Assembly (NCBI GenBank): GCA_029891385.1
Contig: CM057224.1
Location: 2,356,001-2,420,000, forward strand
Source: Erythroxylum novogranatense
Lineage: Eukaryota > Streptophyta > Magnoliopsida > Malpighiales > Erythroxylaceae
Direction of reading: 5' to 3'
Length of the DNA stretch: 64,000 nucleotides
Positions 1-13,800 of the stretch are shown here, piece after piece (position 1 is the stretch's first letter; each line of letters opens with the position of its first letter). The position numbers were made by a program, and so were the translations under genes. The notes under the pieces were generated by a model. It had not been told where the DNA came from. It saw nothing but the letters and a program-made list of their open reading frames with translations, and did not search any database.

Positions 1-2631
1 TTTCCACTACAACATGGAGATATCTCCAAGTCCCTCCAAGGAAGTTGCTAGGATGATCAAACAGAAACTTGTAGAGAGCAATTCAACAGTACTATCTGGA
101 GCTCTTCCTGCATATGATGGTAGAAAGAATCTTTACAGTCCTGTAGAGTTTCAGAATGACAGACTTGAATTCTATATCAGCCTTCCTATCCCAACTGGGA
201 AGTCATCATTGCCCTTCGAACAATTCTCTGCCTGGGAAGAGAAGTATCAACAGCTCAAATTATTTAGAGTAAATGTAAAGCTTGTGTCCAAATTGGATGG
301 TAAGGAATTGAGTTGTTACTTGAGTAAGGAAGGTGATGACTGGATTCCTCTTCCTCAAGATTATCTGCATGCTTTGGATGTTGTTTTGAGAGAGGGACCA
401 ATGGAGAAGTGTATACCAGTTGGTCGATCACTCTACTCGAGTTCAATGGGAGGGACTAGAGATATTGGAGGAGGAGCTGTTGGATTGAGAGGGTTCTTTC
501 AAAGTCTGAGACCAACCCAACAAGGACTAGCTCTCAATGTGGATCTCTCAGTGACTGCTTTCCATGAGAGTATTGGAGTCATTCCTTACCTGCAAAAACG
601 TCTAGAATTTCTTAGCGACCTTCCTCAAAGGAAAACCAGGACTTTGAGTGGTGAGGAAAGGAAAGAAATAGAGAAGGCCCTGAAGAACATCAGAGTCTTT
701 GTTTGCCACAGAGAGACAGTTCAGAGATACAGAGTTTATGGCCTGACAAAAGAAGCTACAGAAAATCTTTGGTTTGCAGATAGGGATGGGAAGAACCTGA
801 GGTTGGTGAGTTACTTCAAAGACCACTACAATTATGACATACGATTCAGGAACTTGCCGTGCTTGCAAATTAGTAGGAGAAAACCATGTTATCTTCCAAT
901 GGAGCTTTGCATAATTTGTGAGGGCCAGAAGTTTCTGGGTAAACTCTCTGATGATCAGACTGCTGGAATCCTGAAGATGGGCTGCCAAAGACCAAAAGCA
1001 AGGAAAGCCATCATAGATGGAGTCGTGCAAGGATCTTTTGGGCCAACAAGGTGATTCTTTGAGCACTTAAACAATTGTTATGATGAAAAGGATTGGTTCT
1101 TTTACTTTTTTCTGATTGCTTTGTTTGTTCTATACCCACTATCTAATGTTTAGAAAAACTTTTGGTTGACAGTGGCGAGCAGGGCAGAGAATTCAAGCTC
1201 CATGTTTCAAGGGAAATGACACGAGTAAATGGTAGAATTCTTCAACCTCCAAAACTTAGACTTGGAGACGGTGGTCATGTAAGAGACTTATTCCCTTCTC
1301 GCCATGATCGCCAATGGAACCTTTTGGACAGCCATGTCTCTGAGGGAACTAGAATAGAGAGGTGGGCTCTGATAAGCTTTGGAGGCACCTCTGATCAGAA
1401 GTCCAACATCCCAAAATTCATAAACCAGCTATCTCAAAGATGTGAGCAGTTAGGCATCTTCCTTAACAGGAATACAGTGGTTAGCCCTGAATACGAGCCA
1501 ATCCAAGTGCTTAACAATGTATCGGTTTTGGAATCAAATCTCAAGAAGATCCATAGAGCTGCATCAAACAATCTGCAGCTAATAATATGCATAATGGAGA
1601 AGAAACACAAGGGATATGCAGATTTGAAACGAATAGCAGAGACAAGTGTTGGAGTTGTGACTCAATGTTGCTTGTACCCAAACCTTGGCAAGTTGAGCTC
1701 ACAGTTTCTGGCAAATTTGGCTCTAAAGATAAACGCCAAAGTTGGTGGATGCACAGTTGCACTGTACAATTCATTGCCCTCTCAAATTCCTCGCCTCTTG
1801 TCTTCTCGTGAACCTGTGATGTTTATGGGTGCTGATGTGACTCATCCTCATCCACTTGACGATTTCAGCCCATCTGTTGCTGCTGTGGTTGGTAGCATGA
1901 ATTGGCCTGCAGCCAACAAGTATGTTTCAAGAATGAGGTCACAAACACATCGAGAAGAAATCATCCAAGACCTTGCTGCTATGGTTAAAGAACTGTTAGA
2001 TGACTTCTACCAGGAAGTAAATGAACTTCCCAAGAGACTAATATTCTTCAGAGATGGAGTGAGTGAAACTCAGTTTTACAAGGTCCTTAAAGAAGAGTTA
2101 CAGGCTATTAAAGAAGCTTGTTCTAAATTCAGTGGTTACAGACCTCCCATTACTTTTTCTGTTGTTCAAAAGAGGCATCACACAAGACTCTTTCCCTGTG
2201 AAACCGATCCCTCTTTGACCCAGAACCATTTCTTCGACGAGAATATACCACCGGGGACTGTTGTGGACACTGTGATCACTCATCCAAGGGAATTTGATTT
2301 CTACTTATGCAGCCACTGGGGAGTCAAAGGAACTAGCAGGCCAACACATTACCATGTACTGTGGGATGAGAATAAATTCACTTCTGATGAGTTACAGAAG
2401 CTGGTCTATAACCTCTGCTACACATTTGTTAGGTGCACAAAACCAGTCTCTTTGGTGCCTCCTGCTTACTATGCTCACTTGGCTGCATACAGAGGAAGAC
2501 TTTACCTTGAGAGGTCTGAATCCATGGCTTCTACCAAGAATGCTTCTACAATCTCAAGAGCTGCACCACCAAAGGCAACACCTTTGCCTAAGCTCAGAGA
2601 GAATGTGAAAAAGCTCATGTTTTACTGCTAA
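1..2631 (+). CDS. AGO7: Argonaute 7 (AGO7/ZIPPY), 3' part; exons (before 1)-1050 and 1173-2631
   Basis: AGO7 binds miR390, cleaves TAS3 precursor RNA and so starts the trans-acting siRNA pathway for auxin response factors and leaf phase change. The reading frame is already open at base 2 (F-H-Y-N before the first Met), so the 5' end lies outside the window. Visible parts are the N domain from GRKNLYSPVEFQ, PAZ around bases 500-950, MID, and PIWI. The intron is 1051-1172 (AG|GTGATT to GACAG|T) and restores a GPTSGEQ reading. Slicer residues are present: Asp in GADVTHPHP (codon 1834), the Glu finger in THREEII, Asp in FFRDGVSE (2053) and His in THYHVLWD, so this is a DDH-type slicer. The C-terminus KKLMFYC and the CTKPVSLVPPAYYAHLAAYR stretch fit AGO7 rather than AGO1, 5 or 10. 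The next gene is convergent. Confidence 0.95.
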
Positions 2632-5600
2632 TTTTTCATTCCAACTGCTAATTACGTCTTCAATTTCACCTGCTTTTTGTCCATCATGAGCAAGTCTTAA
2701 TCTAATATAATACAAGACAAATACTTTATTTTAGATGCTAATTAATGGTTAAGAAATTTAGAACATGAAATGAGAAATTTAGAACTCTCAGGTTAAGTAA
2801 ATAATTTCATGCAGTAAGTGATGCTGTAACATGAAAAGGACGCTGAAAGATGATCTCTGCAAATGGTAAAATCAAAGATTTGACTAACAAGTTGCTGATA
2901 GATTTTTATACTCTTTGTAGCACACTTTTAACGACCTATCTTTTGGATAAACTTTGATTTCATATACTAATTTGATGCATTCAGATTGTAATATATTCTC
3001 TTCAACCCCCTTTGCTCTTGAAGGGTATCTACTTGGAAGGTGCACATATGTTGATTTTAACTCTTGTTACTCAAAAATCATAAAAAAAGAATCTACCCTG
3101 CAGGAGTTGAAACCCTCAAAGTAATATAAACAATAGACATGTCATCCCCTGCTGCACATCTATATAGGATTGCAGCTTTTTCACTGAAAAGGCAAGGAGA
3201 TGGGCCTGAAGGGAAAGCGATGTCATCTGGGGTGGGTGATTTTAGTAAAAGAATAAAATGAAGTACACAAGAAAAGGAATTGAACTTAAAGAATGGTAAG
3301 GAAACATCATAATGCATGTAAAATCTGACGTATAAATTTCCCGTGCACACATAAGAATTTGCTCATTACACAAAATGGAATGGAAAATAGGGGCAAAAAG
3401 AAAAGAGAAGTAAAGACAATTGTTGGTTGGGACCCAGAAAGAAGAGAAACCAGCTGAGTGACTGGCAGTGCAGGCCAAAATGAATGCCAGTGGAGAGAAT
3501 ATGTACAGTGAGGAAGGAAAGAAACAAAGTAGAGATGGATTTGGAGTAAATGCCACTCTATACCCTCTGACTTTCGACTTCCCCTTTTGTCTCTTCTCTC
3601 TCTCTCACACACATATACACCATTAAAATGCTCTTTCCCTCTCCTTCTCATTGCTGCTGGTACTCTGTTCTGTATCAGACAGAAGCTTTTTTTCAAGTAC
3701 TGCACGGTGAGACAGAGAGGCTCTGAGAACTAATAAACATGGGTTTTAGACAAGATGGATAGATGGTAGGCACTGGCTAGGGACCAGTTTTGTAGGGACC
3801 CATACCATGCCTATTCACTAGTTGATTCTTTAGCTTGTCTGTTATTTTCTATGTTACAGATAAGCTGTTTTTATAATTTTGTGGTAGGGGAATAATAAAA
3901 ACATGTGACTTGATCTCTACTTCACAATAAAGACTCTTTAGAGATCAAATCTTTCACACGAACCCAAGAAAAAGATCAAATCTTTACACTTCCCAGAAAC
4001 AGATAGTTTAAATTCTTGTCCGGGTCTGATTGGCAATTTCTCAGTTCTCACAACTATCAAAGCAATCCTGACAGGGGTCAATAACTCGCAATAGCTTCGA
4101 TTCCTTTCGTCGGTGGAAACTTATTCTGCTGCCTTCTGGTCCCATTATACAGCACACCTGACCATCACACGTAATACGAGCAACCACCCATCAAAGTTCC
4201 AATCCAATCCCATTGTTGATTGTTTAATCTTATTGAAGGATGTACATTCAACTCTCTTGATCCAACGAGTTAGAATCATCCTTGGATCTTCACTGGCCCT
4301 TCTCGGTAGGCCACAAAACAATAGATGGGACAAGGGTAGTCTGGCGTGGAAAAGAAGTGATTGTAGCAACTAGCAGGAATTGGTAGGTGTATATAGAATC
4401 AGCGAAGAGTCCAATGTGCGGTCCAATCTCTGAGTTACATCAGGTGACTTTGATACTTCTGTTTTTTCCTCCAACTAAAAAACACATCTCTCTACAGGGA
4501 GGAATCGTTGATTTGATAGTACATTCTGTAGTTCTACAACCGAAACCATGAGCAGAGACAAGACTAGTGAGAATCTGAAACTTTAAATATTTTAGTTTAA
4601 AATCGAATCCTAATCCGACCATTTTCATCAACTTTGAAACTGAAACACGCTTGTCTGAAGAGACAAGCATACCTACATCACCTAAGAACAGAGTGTTTAT
4701 AAACTGTTTATCAATCAAAACATATACAGTGTCCACTGCCCCATAACAGTAATGGAAGTTGGCATTATTTGGACCAGGCAAAACGATTTCTCAGATGGAA
4801 GTTGTAGTAATATTCCTGAATGCCTTAACAGACCTGCACTCAGCCATTTAGTTGATTTCATAACTCGGGATACTCTTATATCTGCCTGAAAAAATGCAGT
4901 TCAGAGATTCATTAGGAATTGAACTATGAGGGAAAAACAAAAAAGTTCTGAACAGACCAAGAGATTTCATTAAAGAAACATACTTCAAAAAGGAGACATT
5001 GGTTCTTGTTTAGAGGAGAGACAAATTGGAATTACTTCATATCAAATGTTAAAATTCCAAGTGTAATTTCAACATTCTTTGCCAAAATCCAGCCTGAAAT
5101 TTGATATTTCAAAAACCTAATATCATCAATATGTCCTAATTTTGGATTTTCAGCTTCTAATTAATATTTCTTCTATTTCTCCTACAACAATTTGTTTTTC
5201 CTTTTCTGGAGAAATCACCACTGGAAAGTTCTTACAACACTTTTCATTTCAAAGTAAATGGATTCATCACTTAAAGCACTAACAGAGCGTCATGGTATTT
5301 TAACCAGAAACAGAACCAACCATGTAAAAGGTAACCTGCAAACAAATGAAAAAAGTCTATACTTGTGATATTGCTAGACACTAAGTCAATCTCATTGTTC
5401 ACAAGTTTTTGTAAAAACAAAGTCAATCTTCGACCTATACCTTTAACACTAATTCAGGAGGACCGAAATACTTGAAATGCTGATATTCAAACCAAGATTG
5501 GCAGAATCAGGTGTTGCATTCACAGGTGAACTCTGAAATCATCAAACTTCATCCAACTTGATTGTAGGGAAAATGCTGACTTCAAAAATACTAATTCACT

Positions 5601-6460
5601 ACGGTTTCTATAGAGCAAAAGTAGGATGAACGGTGGTTTTTTATACTTGGGACAAAGAGTACCTCATATGAAGAGAAGCTAAAGATCAAACAACAACATT
5701 ACAGATTCAATTCTTGTAATTGTGCATGATGAACCTTGCAAGAACAGACCAGTGCACAAGAAAACCTTTGAATCTCAAATACTAAAACAGAAACACAAAG
5801 TAAACAGTGTAAAATTACTGACATAGACACGAGAACTCTGCAAATAGCCTTCATGCTCCTTCAAGCTAATAATGGCTATTTATGCTCATCAAGGAATTTG
5901 CATAAACATTCTGTACAGCACTGTGGCAGAAAATAAAAGGAAGAGTAGAAAGCAAGGAGGTAGCAGGTACCCTAAATTATCTGTACTTGAGACTCTGCTG
6001 CTGAAAATCATGGCACAAAGAAGAAAAATTGTATTATCTTGTTAAAGATTACAGTTCTGTTAACACAGAAACAACAGAACTAGAAGATTTCATTAAACAA
6101 ACAGAAAATTACTCAATTTTCCAAAGTTTATATCCTTGGAGGAGCAACACTCTCTACATCCATTCTGTAACATTCAAAACATACCCTTCCCTCTATTTCT
6201 TTATTATCCAGCAAGCCAATGAAAGGGTTTGCTTTCAGTGATGTTTACATAGAAGAGTTGAGTTAACTGAGGTTAATCATCATTGATAGTTCGTCGAATC
6301 AGAATACCTTTCTGGAATTCCAATTTACTGTTCCTTATTGATCAAGAGATAATTGCAACTAGCAACAAGAATCAAATTCTCTCATGCTGCGTTCCAGTTC
6401 CACTCCCTCCTCCAATAATTTGTGTACTTTTACTCACAATAGTTAATTTACAGAACAACA
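2632..6460. other. Spacer between AGO7 and the convergent membrane-protein gene; no gene recognised
   Basis: The first few hundred bases are presumably AGO7 3' UTR, and the last 200-300 the 3' UTR of the minus-strand gene. A short CT/CA-rich tract lies near 3590-3625. Open frames of 60-130 codons occur on both strands, but they lack similarity I recognise, and the longest minus one near 4440-4781 has no ATG. At 3.8 kb this is long for a convergent spacer and could hold a non-coding transcript, but nothing in the sequence proves one. Confidence 0.6.
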
Positions 6461-7534
6461 TCATGGAACAACTACTGATTCAGCAGAAGCAACAATTGTG
6501 TCTAAAATTGATTGGCATTCACCATCTGCAGCCTCCATACGGTAAGACCGACAACTGAAGTAGAAAACAGCATTCATCATCAAATCAATAAGCACCACAA
6601 ATGAATACATGATGACCAACAGCGGACCTTCCCATATCCTAGAAGACCCATCCCCATAGCTTAATGTCTTCACTCTATGCTCAAATAACCCTTCGACAAA
6701 AGCCAACCCAATTGTTGATCCAAGATATAATAGAAGACCCACCTGAGTCTGTCCCCTAATCAAGACACTGGATTGAAGGAAAGCTTGCGGCCCGGAAACA
6801 TCCTCCAAGACAGAAATGACAGTGGCTACATTGCATATAATTATGGCATTTGCGAAAACAATCGAGAACACAACACCTACCAAAATTGCAGCATACAAGT
6901 TTAGATCAGGCCAAAAACCCAGCACCGAGAATGAACTACAAACAGCAAAAAGCAGTACACAGAATAATGTGATGCAGCCAACAATCACCATAGAAGCCCA
7001 GGCGTAAGTAACAGCAACCCTTTTCCAAATTTTGCCCATGATCACTTGAAATTTTGAAATATCAACACTTTTCCTTGAATAAGTGCAATCAACACAGTAA
7101 ACAACGGCAGCCTTTGATAACAAAGACAATGTGATAAACAAAGGGAAGCACACTGTGGATGAAATAACGGTCTCAGAGAAGCGGTGACACGATTGTTTTA
7201 TGAAAGACCTCAGTGGAAGTCCACTGGACTTTGCAACTAACATTAACTTAATAGTCAGCCTCTTGACAATATTTTGATCAACTAATATATTTGACAAAAA
7301 AATCGCAGTCACCGGACAAACGAGCAAAGCTGCAATCATCATAAACGAAGTGGAGTTATACCGGAGAATCCTTATGGTTTCCCTTAAGATCTCCAACGCG
7401 TTCATTGAATGGAACTGATGATTAAGTCCATTGTAATTATTAGATGACTCCAACTCAAAGTTTCGCAAATAGTTCCCTTCAGATCCCTCCTCCAACTGAT
7501 CCAAACGAGTAGACGCTACCCCAGAAACTTCCAT
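6461..7534 (-). CDS. Six-pass membrane protein of the plant 'polyadenylate-binding protein 1-B-binding' family (At1g69430-like)
   Basis: The 357-residue product has a polar N-terminus (1-60) and about six hydrophobic segments: residues 62-84, 123-148, 177-201, 212-243, 265-283 and 303-326. The composition matches the plant-specific membrane family often labelled 'polyadenylate-binding protein 1-B-binding protein'. That name is inherited annotation and the function is unknown. The coding region is one exon. The start is the ATG at 7534, preceded by an in-frame stop. Upstream is a probable 5'-UTR intron (7546-7734) and an upstream ORF. Placement next to AGO7 matches Arabidopsis At1g69430 beside At1g69440, which supports orthology more than the sequence alone does. 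Confidence 0.8.
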   Translation of the reverse strand: MEVSGVASTRLDQLEEGSEGNYLRNFELESSNNYNGLNHQFHSMNALEILRETIRILRYNSTSFMMIAALLVCPVTAIFLSNILVDQNIVKRLTIKLMLVAKSSGLPLRSFIKQSCHRFSETVISSTVCFPLFITLSLLSKAAVVYCVDCTYSRKSVDISKFQVIMGKIWKRVAVTYAWASMVIVGCITLFCVLLFAVCSSFSVLGFWPDLNLYAAILVGVVFSIVFANAIIICNVATVISVLEDVSGPQAFLQSSVLIRGQTQVGLLLYLGSTIGLAFVEGLFEHRVKTLSYGDGSSRIWEGPLLVIMYSFVVLIDLMMNAVFYFSCRSYRMEAADGECQSILDTIVASAESVVVP

Positions 7535-7922
7535 TTAATCAATATCTGTATAAACGTAAACAATATACAAATTTCCAACAAAAATCTCACAAACCCCACT
7601 TAACAATCTGCATCTATATAACCAAAAACCCCAAAAGCAGATTGCTTTAACAGGCAATATCTGACAACTAGAAAATGGAAGCCTTTTGAAAATCTAAAAC
7701 CTGGGTTTCACAAAATGGGCAAGAAAGCATCAACCTTTACGGAGGAACTCCGAGAGAAAATGAGTGGCGTGAATGGTGGTGAAAATTCACGAGGACTCCG
7801 CCATTGTCAACAAGAACTCGTTGCGAAACGAAAAAGAACGTGGAAGGAGCAGCGTGTAATGGAAAAGGAGGACTAGTGGGTGGATTCTTGGCGTGAACAG
7901 GACTAGAAATGGGATCTACCAT
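7535..7922 (-). promoter_or_regulatory. 5' leader with probable intron (7546-7734) and a 61-codon upstream ORF (7737-7922)
   Basis: On the minus strand an ATG at 7922 in a favourable context (AAACCATGG) opens 61 codons ending in TAA at 7739-7737. The splice donor AG|GTTGAT follows at once (7735/7734). An acceptor TTTATACAG ends at 7546, eleven bases before the main ATG. Joining these does not fuse the ORF to the membrane protein, because stops intervene. So this reads as a 5'-UTR exon carrying a uORF that could lower translation of the main ORF. The peptide is Pro/His/Ser-rich and not recognised. The transcription start is not known; if it lies inside the ORF, the uORF is irrelevant. Confidence 0.5.
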
Positions 7923-8054
7923 GGTTTTTTATTTTACTTGGCGTACGCGTTGAAGCTGCCATTGCCATTTTGGCATTTCGGTTGTAGCTCGCAAGGAACC
8001 GATTCCTCTTTCTCAGTATAGTAACAAAGAAGTGGGGGCATGGTAATAAATCCG

Positions 8055-8090
<36 letters not shown>
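8055..8090. repeat. (ATT)12 microsatellite
   Basis: An uninterrupted ATT run of about 36 bases lies at the edge of the AT-rich spacer upstream of the membrane-protein gene. Confidence 0.95.
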
Positions 8091-10894
8091 TAATAATTAA
8101 AAATTCTACCAAACGTAAAATATTAAAATTTCTAAGTTTTAAGTTCAGTTTTTAAATTTTGGTTTGATTCATTTTGTTTTAAACTGATAATTTAATTAAT
8201 TGATTAATTTTGTAAATCATATTTTAAATTATTTATTTTATTTATTTTTAATCAATTTTATGATAATATAATACTAATTAAATTTTTAAATCTTAAATAT
8301 TTTATTTTACTTATTTAATTTCCAATTCTATTTTAAAACATCAATATATGTATATATATAATTTATTTTATTTATTTTAATCAATTTTATGATATATAGT
8401 ACTAATTGAATTTTAAAATTTTAAATATCTTATTTTACTTATTTAATTTTCAATTCTGTTTTAAAACATCAATATATATATTAAGAAGAATAACTTTATT
8501 TGAAAAATACTAAAATTTATGAAACATTATTTATATTAAATAGAAAAATTTAAGAGGTATTTATTGAAATAAAATTATATGTAAAAGAAATATTTAATTT
8601 TAAGAATTAATTTTATAAATATCAACATATTTGAATACTAGAGCCAATTCAAATTTTTATAAAAATTAAGGATGAACCTATATAATTTATCTTTTCCATT
8701 TTCAATAAATTAATTAATAAATAGTGTTTAAAAATTATGTTCTAATTTTTTAATGAGAAAATAGGCATGAAATTTTCAAGAATTAGAAAACCCAACTAGT
8801 TTGATCATTCTAACTGTAAAAATATTGAATTGTCTAATTTTTAAGTTTAGTTTTTAATAACTCTCATTGTTAAAAATCGATCAATTATTTTATCAATTTT
8901 TATCGATTAATAAATTCTTATAAATTTATTAAACTTCAAAATTTCGATTTATATTTCAAATTCTTTAATTTTATTCAATCTTTAGCCAATTCTACGATAA
9001 TCTGTTGAATCTTTTAATTCTTAAATATTTTGTCTTATTGATTTAACTTTCAATCTGTTGTACATTGTTTCATATAAAAAATCAATTAAAATAAATTAAC
9101 TTATTTTTAACAATTTTTAATTAAATTTCAAATCTTTTAAATTATATTTAAAATTTTTAATTTTATTCAATATTTAGCTAATTTTATAATCACCTGTTGA
9201 ATCTTTTAAACCTTAAAATTTTATTTGGTCGGTGTAACTTCGAATCTTTTATATTATTTTATATTCAACAAGAAAAAAATTAGGTGTTTCACTCGCACAA
9301 TTTGAATGGTAGGATGCCAACTTGTCCATGTCCCTGTTCCGTATGATCCTTATCAAAGGTCAATATATTAGTAAGAAGGGCTGGTGCGATAAGCCAATTA
9401 AGGCTGCTGTACACTCAATCATGTCCCAATATTAAACTGATAATTAATATTTAATTTCTTAAAATAAAATTGAAGTTTATAATCAAATGAATCTTTATTT
9501 GTACCATAAAATATGAAACTTCATCCATATTTATTTTTCGTAATGTTTTTTAGATAAAACTTAACTATTCGGAAACATTTTTTTTTTTTTGAAATGGATA
9601 AACTCACAACAGCTATGTTTAGATATGTATTGGTACTATTGGATACATCTTCAAATTAACGCAATAGTCTACAAATTACATCAATTGGGTATTTAACATT
9701 AAGCAAATCTTGTACGACAGGCTCAATCGAGAAAACGTAAATAAAGGGAATCAAATGCAGAATTTTTTGATCTCATGCTCCTTCACTCCACCAACTCACT
9801 ATTTCTTAAAGGCAAAGGTAAAAATACTCACCACTATACTACGACGATTCTAAGATACTCTCTTTATTAATTAAAAGTAAGGTTTAGACATCTCTAAGCT
9901 TCACGTCTCAGTGTGATTCATACTAAGTATTGCTTTTTAAGGACATAAGCATATTATATTTTATTTGTCTTTTTTCATATCATATTTCACTATTTACAAG
10001 ATTTTTCCTTCAATTTAAAGAAGGGATAGTTTATTTTTATTTTGAATAAAATTAAAATTTACAGTCAAATAATTAAGTAAAAAAGTAGCTTTGACTTTAA
10101 ATTTGTGGGAGTTACTGTTAATTGTATTTAACCAACTGATGAGATGAACTCATAAAATCAATATTTTCAAAACCGGATAGAAAACTAATGCTGTAAGATA
10201 CAAGAGATTTAAAATTTAAAAATTTTAATCGATATTAGACCATAATAAAATTAATTAAAACTTGAATAAAATTGAAAATGTTAGAAATTAATTTAAAATT
10301 TGTTCTTACTTATTAAAAACTTTAAAACTTAATTTAAAAAGTATGTTAAATAAATATTAATTAGTTTATTTTAATTTTAAAATTAATTAATCAATCAAAA
10401 TTAATCGTTTATTAATTAATAAACTTATCAATTTTAATAAAATAAAATAAAAATCAAACAAAAGGCTAACCCAAATTAATTACAAGTTTTTATTATCCAA
10501 AAAATTGGGAACAAATATAATTTAGATAATCAAATTGAAACAATGTCATTCAAGAAACTGTGATTTTGTAGTAAAGGTGTCCAATTGAATACAAACTCAG
10601 TACTTATGAACAGATGTAATGTAACAGTTCAAACTGGTGATTCAATAGCCAGGGATAAAAGGTTCCTTGATAGCACATACATTGTGTAGGTCTGAGATAT
10701 GCAAGTACCAAGACCTCTTTACTTTACATTCACAGTGTTTTTCCCATCAGCCCTGATCTCAGAATAACAAAAGCCAAATCACTGGACAAAGTGAAAGAAA
10801 GGCCAGTGAACTCTCTTGCTCTTTGGCCAAAAATGAAAGAATAATTCAATTCTTGCTCTCAGTTTGATGACAACCAAAAGCTATTTACTCAAAA
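8091..10894. other. AT-rich spacer, no gene seen
   Basis: Very AT-rich DNA. Its opening part holds two similar stretches (about 8225-8345 and 8365-8475, sharing TTTATTTTATTTATTTTAATC and ATCAATATATAT motifs), which suggests an old local duplication. No coding frame of note is present. The last 400 bases lead into the 3' UTR of the S-acyltransferase gene on the minus strand. Confidence 0.7.
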
Positions 10895-13800
10895 TCAGAG
10901 CTTTCTAATGTTAACCTGACTAGATGAAGATGATGCTTTTAATCTAAGAATCCCCTCATCTTGATCAGGTCGGAAGAGGAGATTAGTCCATTGGGTTGGT
11001 CGTTGAACAATCCTGGAAGGAACCCTGTCGCTGTCTTCTCCACCAGATGCTTCATATCCATCACTAGTGGACCTTGATAAAGGGAACCCGTTTAGAGAAC
11101 CAACACCAGCTACGGATAGGCCAGTTAGCCTCCTTGACTCTTCGGCTCCGGATGAGGAAATTCGGACAGGGTGAATATCCGGCGAGCCTAAACTGCTCTC
11201 AGGAGAAGAACTTGCAATTCCAACCGAATTAGACATTGTTCTACTTGTTTGGAAAGCACTCCGTGCCTCAAGCTGAAGAGGTGCCAAACTAGTGGATGTC
11301 TCAGTGAAACCTTTCTTAGTTGTTATGCTAGGAACCATTGTCACAGGTTCCATGGATTGGTCTGCTGGAAGGCGAACCCGCTTACTGCCTCGCCTTTTGC
11401 TACTGTCAGGCCTTGGGAACATTAGACGGCTACTGCTGCCAAAGCTACTATCTCTTTCTAGACCAAAAGGAGTTTCTCTTCTAACCACAGGCTGCAAGAT
11501 TTTGGATCTTTTTCTTGCCTCTGCTGCGGCTTTAGAAACCTCTTCTGCATTTAACCGGGCCAATGTCCATGGACTTATCTTAACTGCTGCAGGGTTCTTT
11601 TTCTTCTCCTCCCCCAAAGTTTTCTTTCCTGACGAACTCACAGATCCGGTCTCTGGAGGAACAACATCAAACTGAAAGAGTAGGAATAAGAGTCACTTAA
11701 GAAAACACATTAAGGAAACCATCATTCTAGCAAGTTAATCCAAATTCCACTAAGAAATAAGCTTTATGTAACACAACCGTTGTTGCTTACTCTCACTCCT
11801 TAACGCAAATGAAATAAAACTGAACAATACAGAACTGCTAAGCCAAACACTGCCTCTAACAACAGGTTGTATGCAAACATAGACCGGTTTCACAGCACAG
11901 GAAATGAATCGCGCAAAAGATCGTACGGAATCCTTGCATAAAATATAGGCTTCCCTACTGAACAAAAATCAGCAGAAAGTACCTGGTCTTCCAAAAACAG
12001 GCGCGGTGGTGTACACCAGGCTCCCCGGTGGAAAGTAGAAAAGGAGCTTGCACTGCTTAAACCAGTAAGAGAACTTGCCGGAGACATTTGGGGACTTTGA
12101 TGTCCTCCCACTCCTTGTTGATCTTGCTCCTGCTCCCTTAAAGCTATTATGTAGTCATATGTGCTGATTCCCTATAACACACATACAGGTTCACTATGTT
12201 AGCCCGCTAATGTAGTCGCCAGAAAATTAGTAAATACTTCACAGATCACTCCCTACAAACCCAGCAATAGAAACTCACAAAATATTTTCCCAATGAAAAA
12301 CTTGGAGTATCCTTTATCAAATTGAAATAAAAGAAGAATTCATATATTTGGAAGTAAGAAAAGGTTCTGCATTTACCTTTTTAATGAGAAGAATATGGAA
12401 AAAGAATAGCTGGACAAGGGGTAGGGTTGCAACCATAGCTAAAATGGTACACATAGCCTGCAAGAATGCAAATGCATATTTCATTACTAATTAATTTACT
12501 TGTTCCACTTTCCCCAGAAAAGTAATGAAATCCACAGCCCCAAGTTACTCAAAACAAATATTAATGCATTTGAGAATATTTAACGAAGAAAATCGCAGAC
12601 AAAAAAAGAAAAATGCTGCAAAGGGCACTCACCACCACAATGACGAATGGAACCAAGGAGAAACTGCTTCCTAATTTGGAGGATATATCCGCAGCAAACC
12701 GCTTTCGCTCAAGAAAACAACAAATAAGCACAAGGATTCCAGTTGCCCATTGTAGAATAAGCTGCAATCTCAAGCCCAAGGTGCACAAACCATGTATATT
12801 ACCTGTCAATATTTAATTAAAATGAAACTGACATGAAAATAAAGAGCTTACTCTGGGTGATCTTCAGTTCTGGCATTTTGCTAGTGGAAATGATACCAGC
12901 AAATTCAGGATGTAAAGGTTGTTATCATGGATATTTTGAAAGTGCAGAAATTTGATGGGAGGATGGTGAAAATACAAGCAATGAGGAGCCCAAAGCTACA
13001 TTTTATGGAGGATTTGTAATATTGAGAAACAAAGATTTCATGCTTCTGTCGAGATCTTTCAACTGGGAATTCTAAAACAGAGTTAGAAGTAGTTTTATTG
13101 CCAGTAGGGACTCGTTTTCCAATCAGCCTTTTGCATGTTAAGGGATCAAGAAACTATGGGGAAGGATATGAAGGTTGGAATCTGATCTTAAGATCCTACG
13201 GGAGGTATAACTTGAAGGCTTGTGCTTACCAAGAGAAGAGCAGAAACCATGAGAGTGAAAAACTGTCTGTAATTCTTTTTGCCTATACAATTGTTAAGCC
13301 ACTGCAAAAAACCAAAACCAAAAACAAATAGAGTAATCATACAAGAGTAATATCTTCAACAATAGTGATCTGGCATACCCTGCAATGATGGTCGAATCGG
13401 TCTACACATTTGTCACAAACTCTACAATGCTTGCTGTACTTGAAAACCTGACCAGAACCAAACTTTCATAAGCAGAAATGCTTAATTTATGAGAAACAAC
13501 TAAGTATAGGTGATCAGTTATCTAAAAATGAGGAAATTGTTGTCAGATTCACTGCTGCAAACTTAAGAAACCTTGCTTGTGTAGCTACTACTGGGCAAAA
13601 GGCCTATTATTAACTTATTCAATGTTATCAATAGGAGTAACACAGCCGCATTATCATAAGAAATTAGGAAAATGAGGGACAGATGTCGAGTATTTCCACT
13701 AACCTCAACCTTGCACAAACTACAATAGAACATGCCATCTTCACTTATATGTTGCTCAGAAGATTTAGAACTTGAACTGCAGCAATTGCATACGAGAGAA

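Noticed and set aside
3307..3705. 132-codon minus-strand open frame
   Set aside because: Low-complexity Phe/Leu-rich translation over CT-rich DNA, with no recognisable domain.
4440..4781. 113-codon minus-strand open frame
   Set aside because: It has no ATG start (TTG only), no similarity I recognise and no splice partner.
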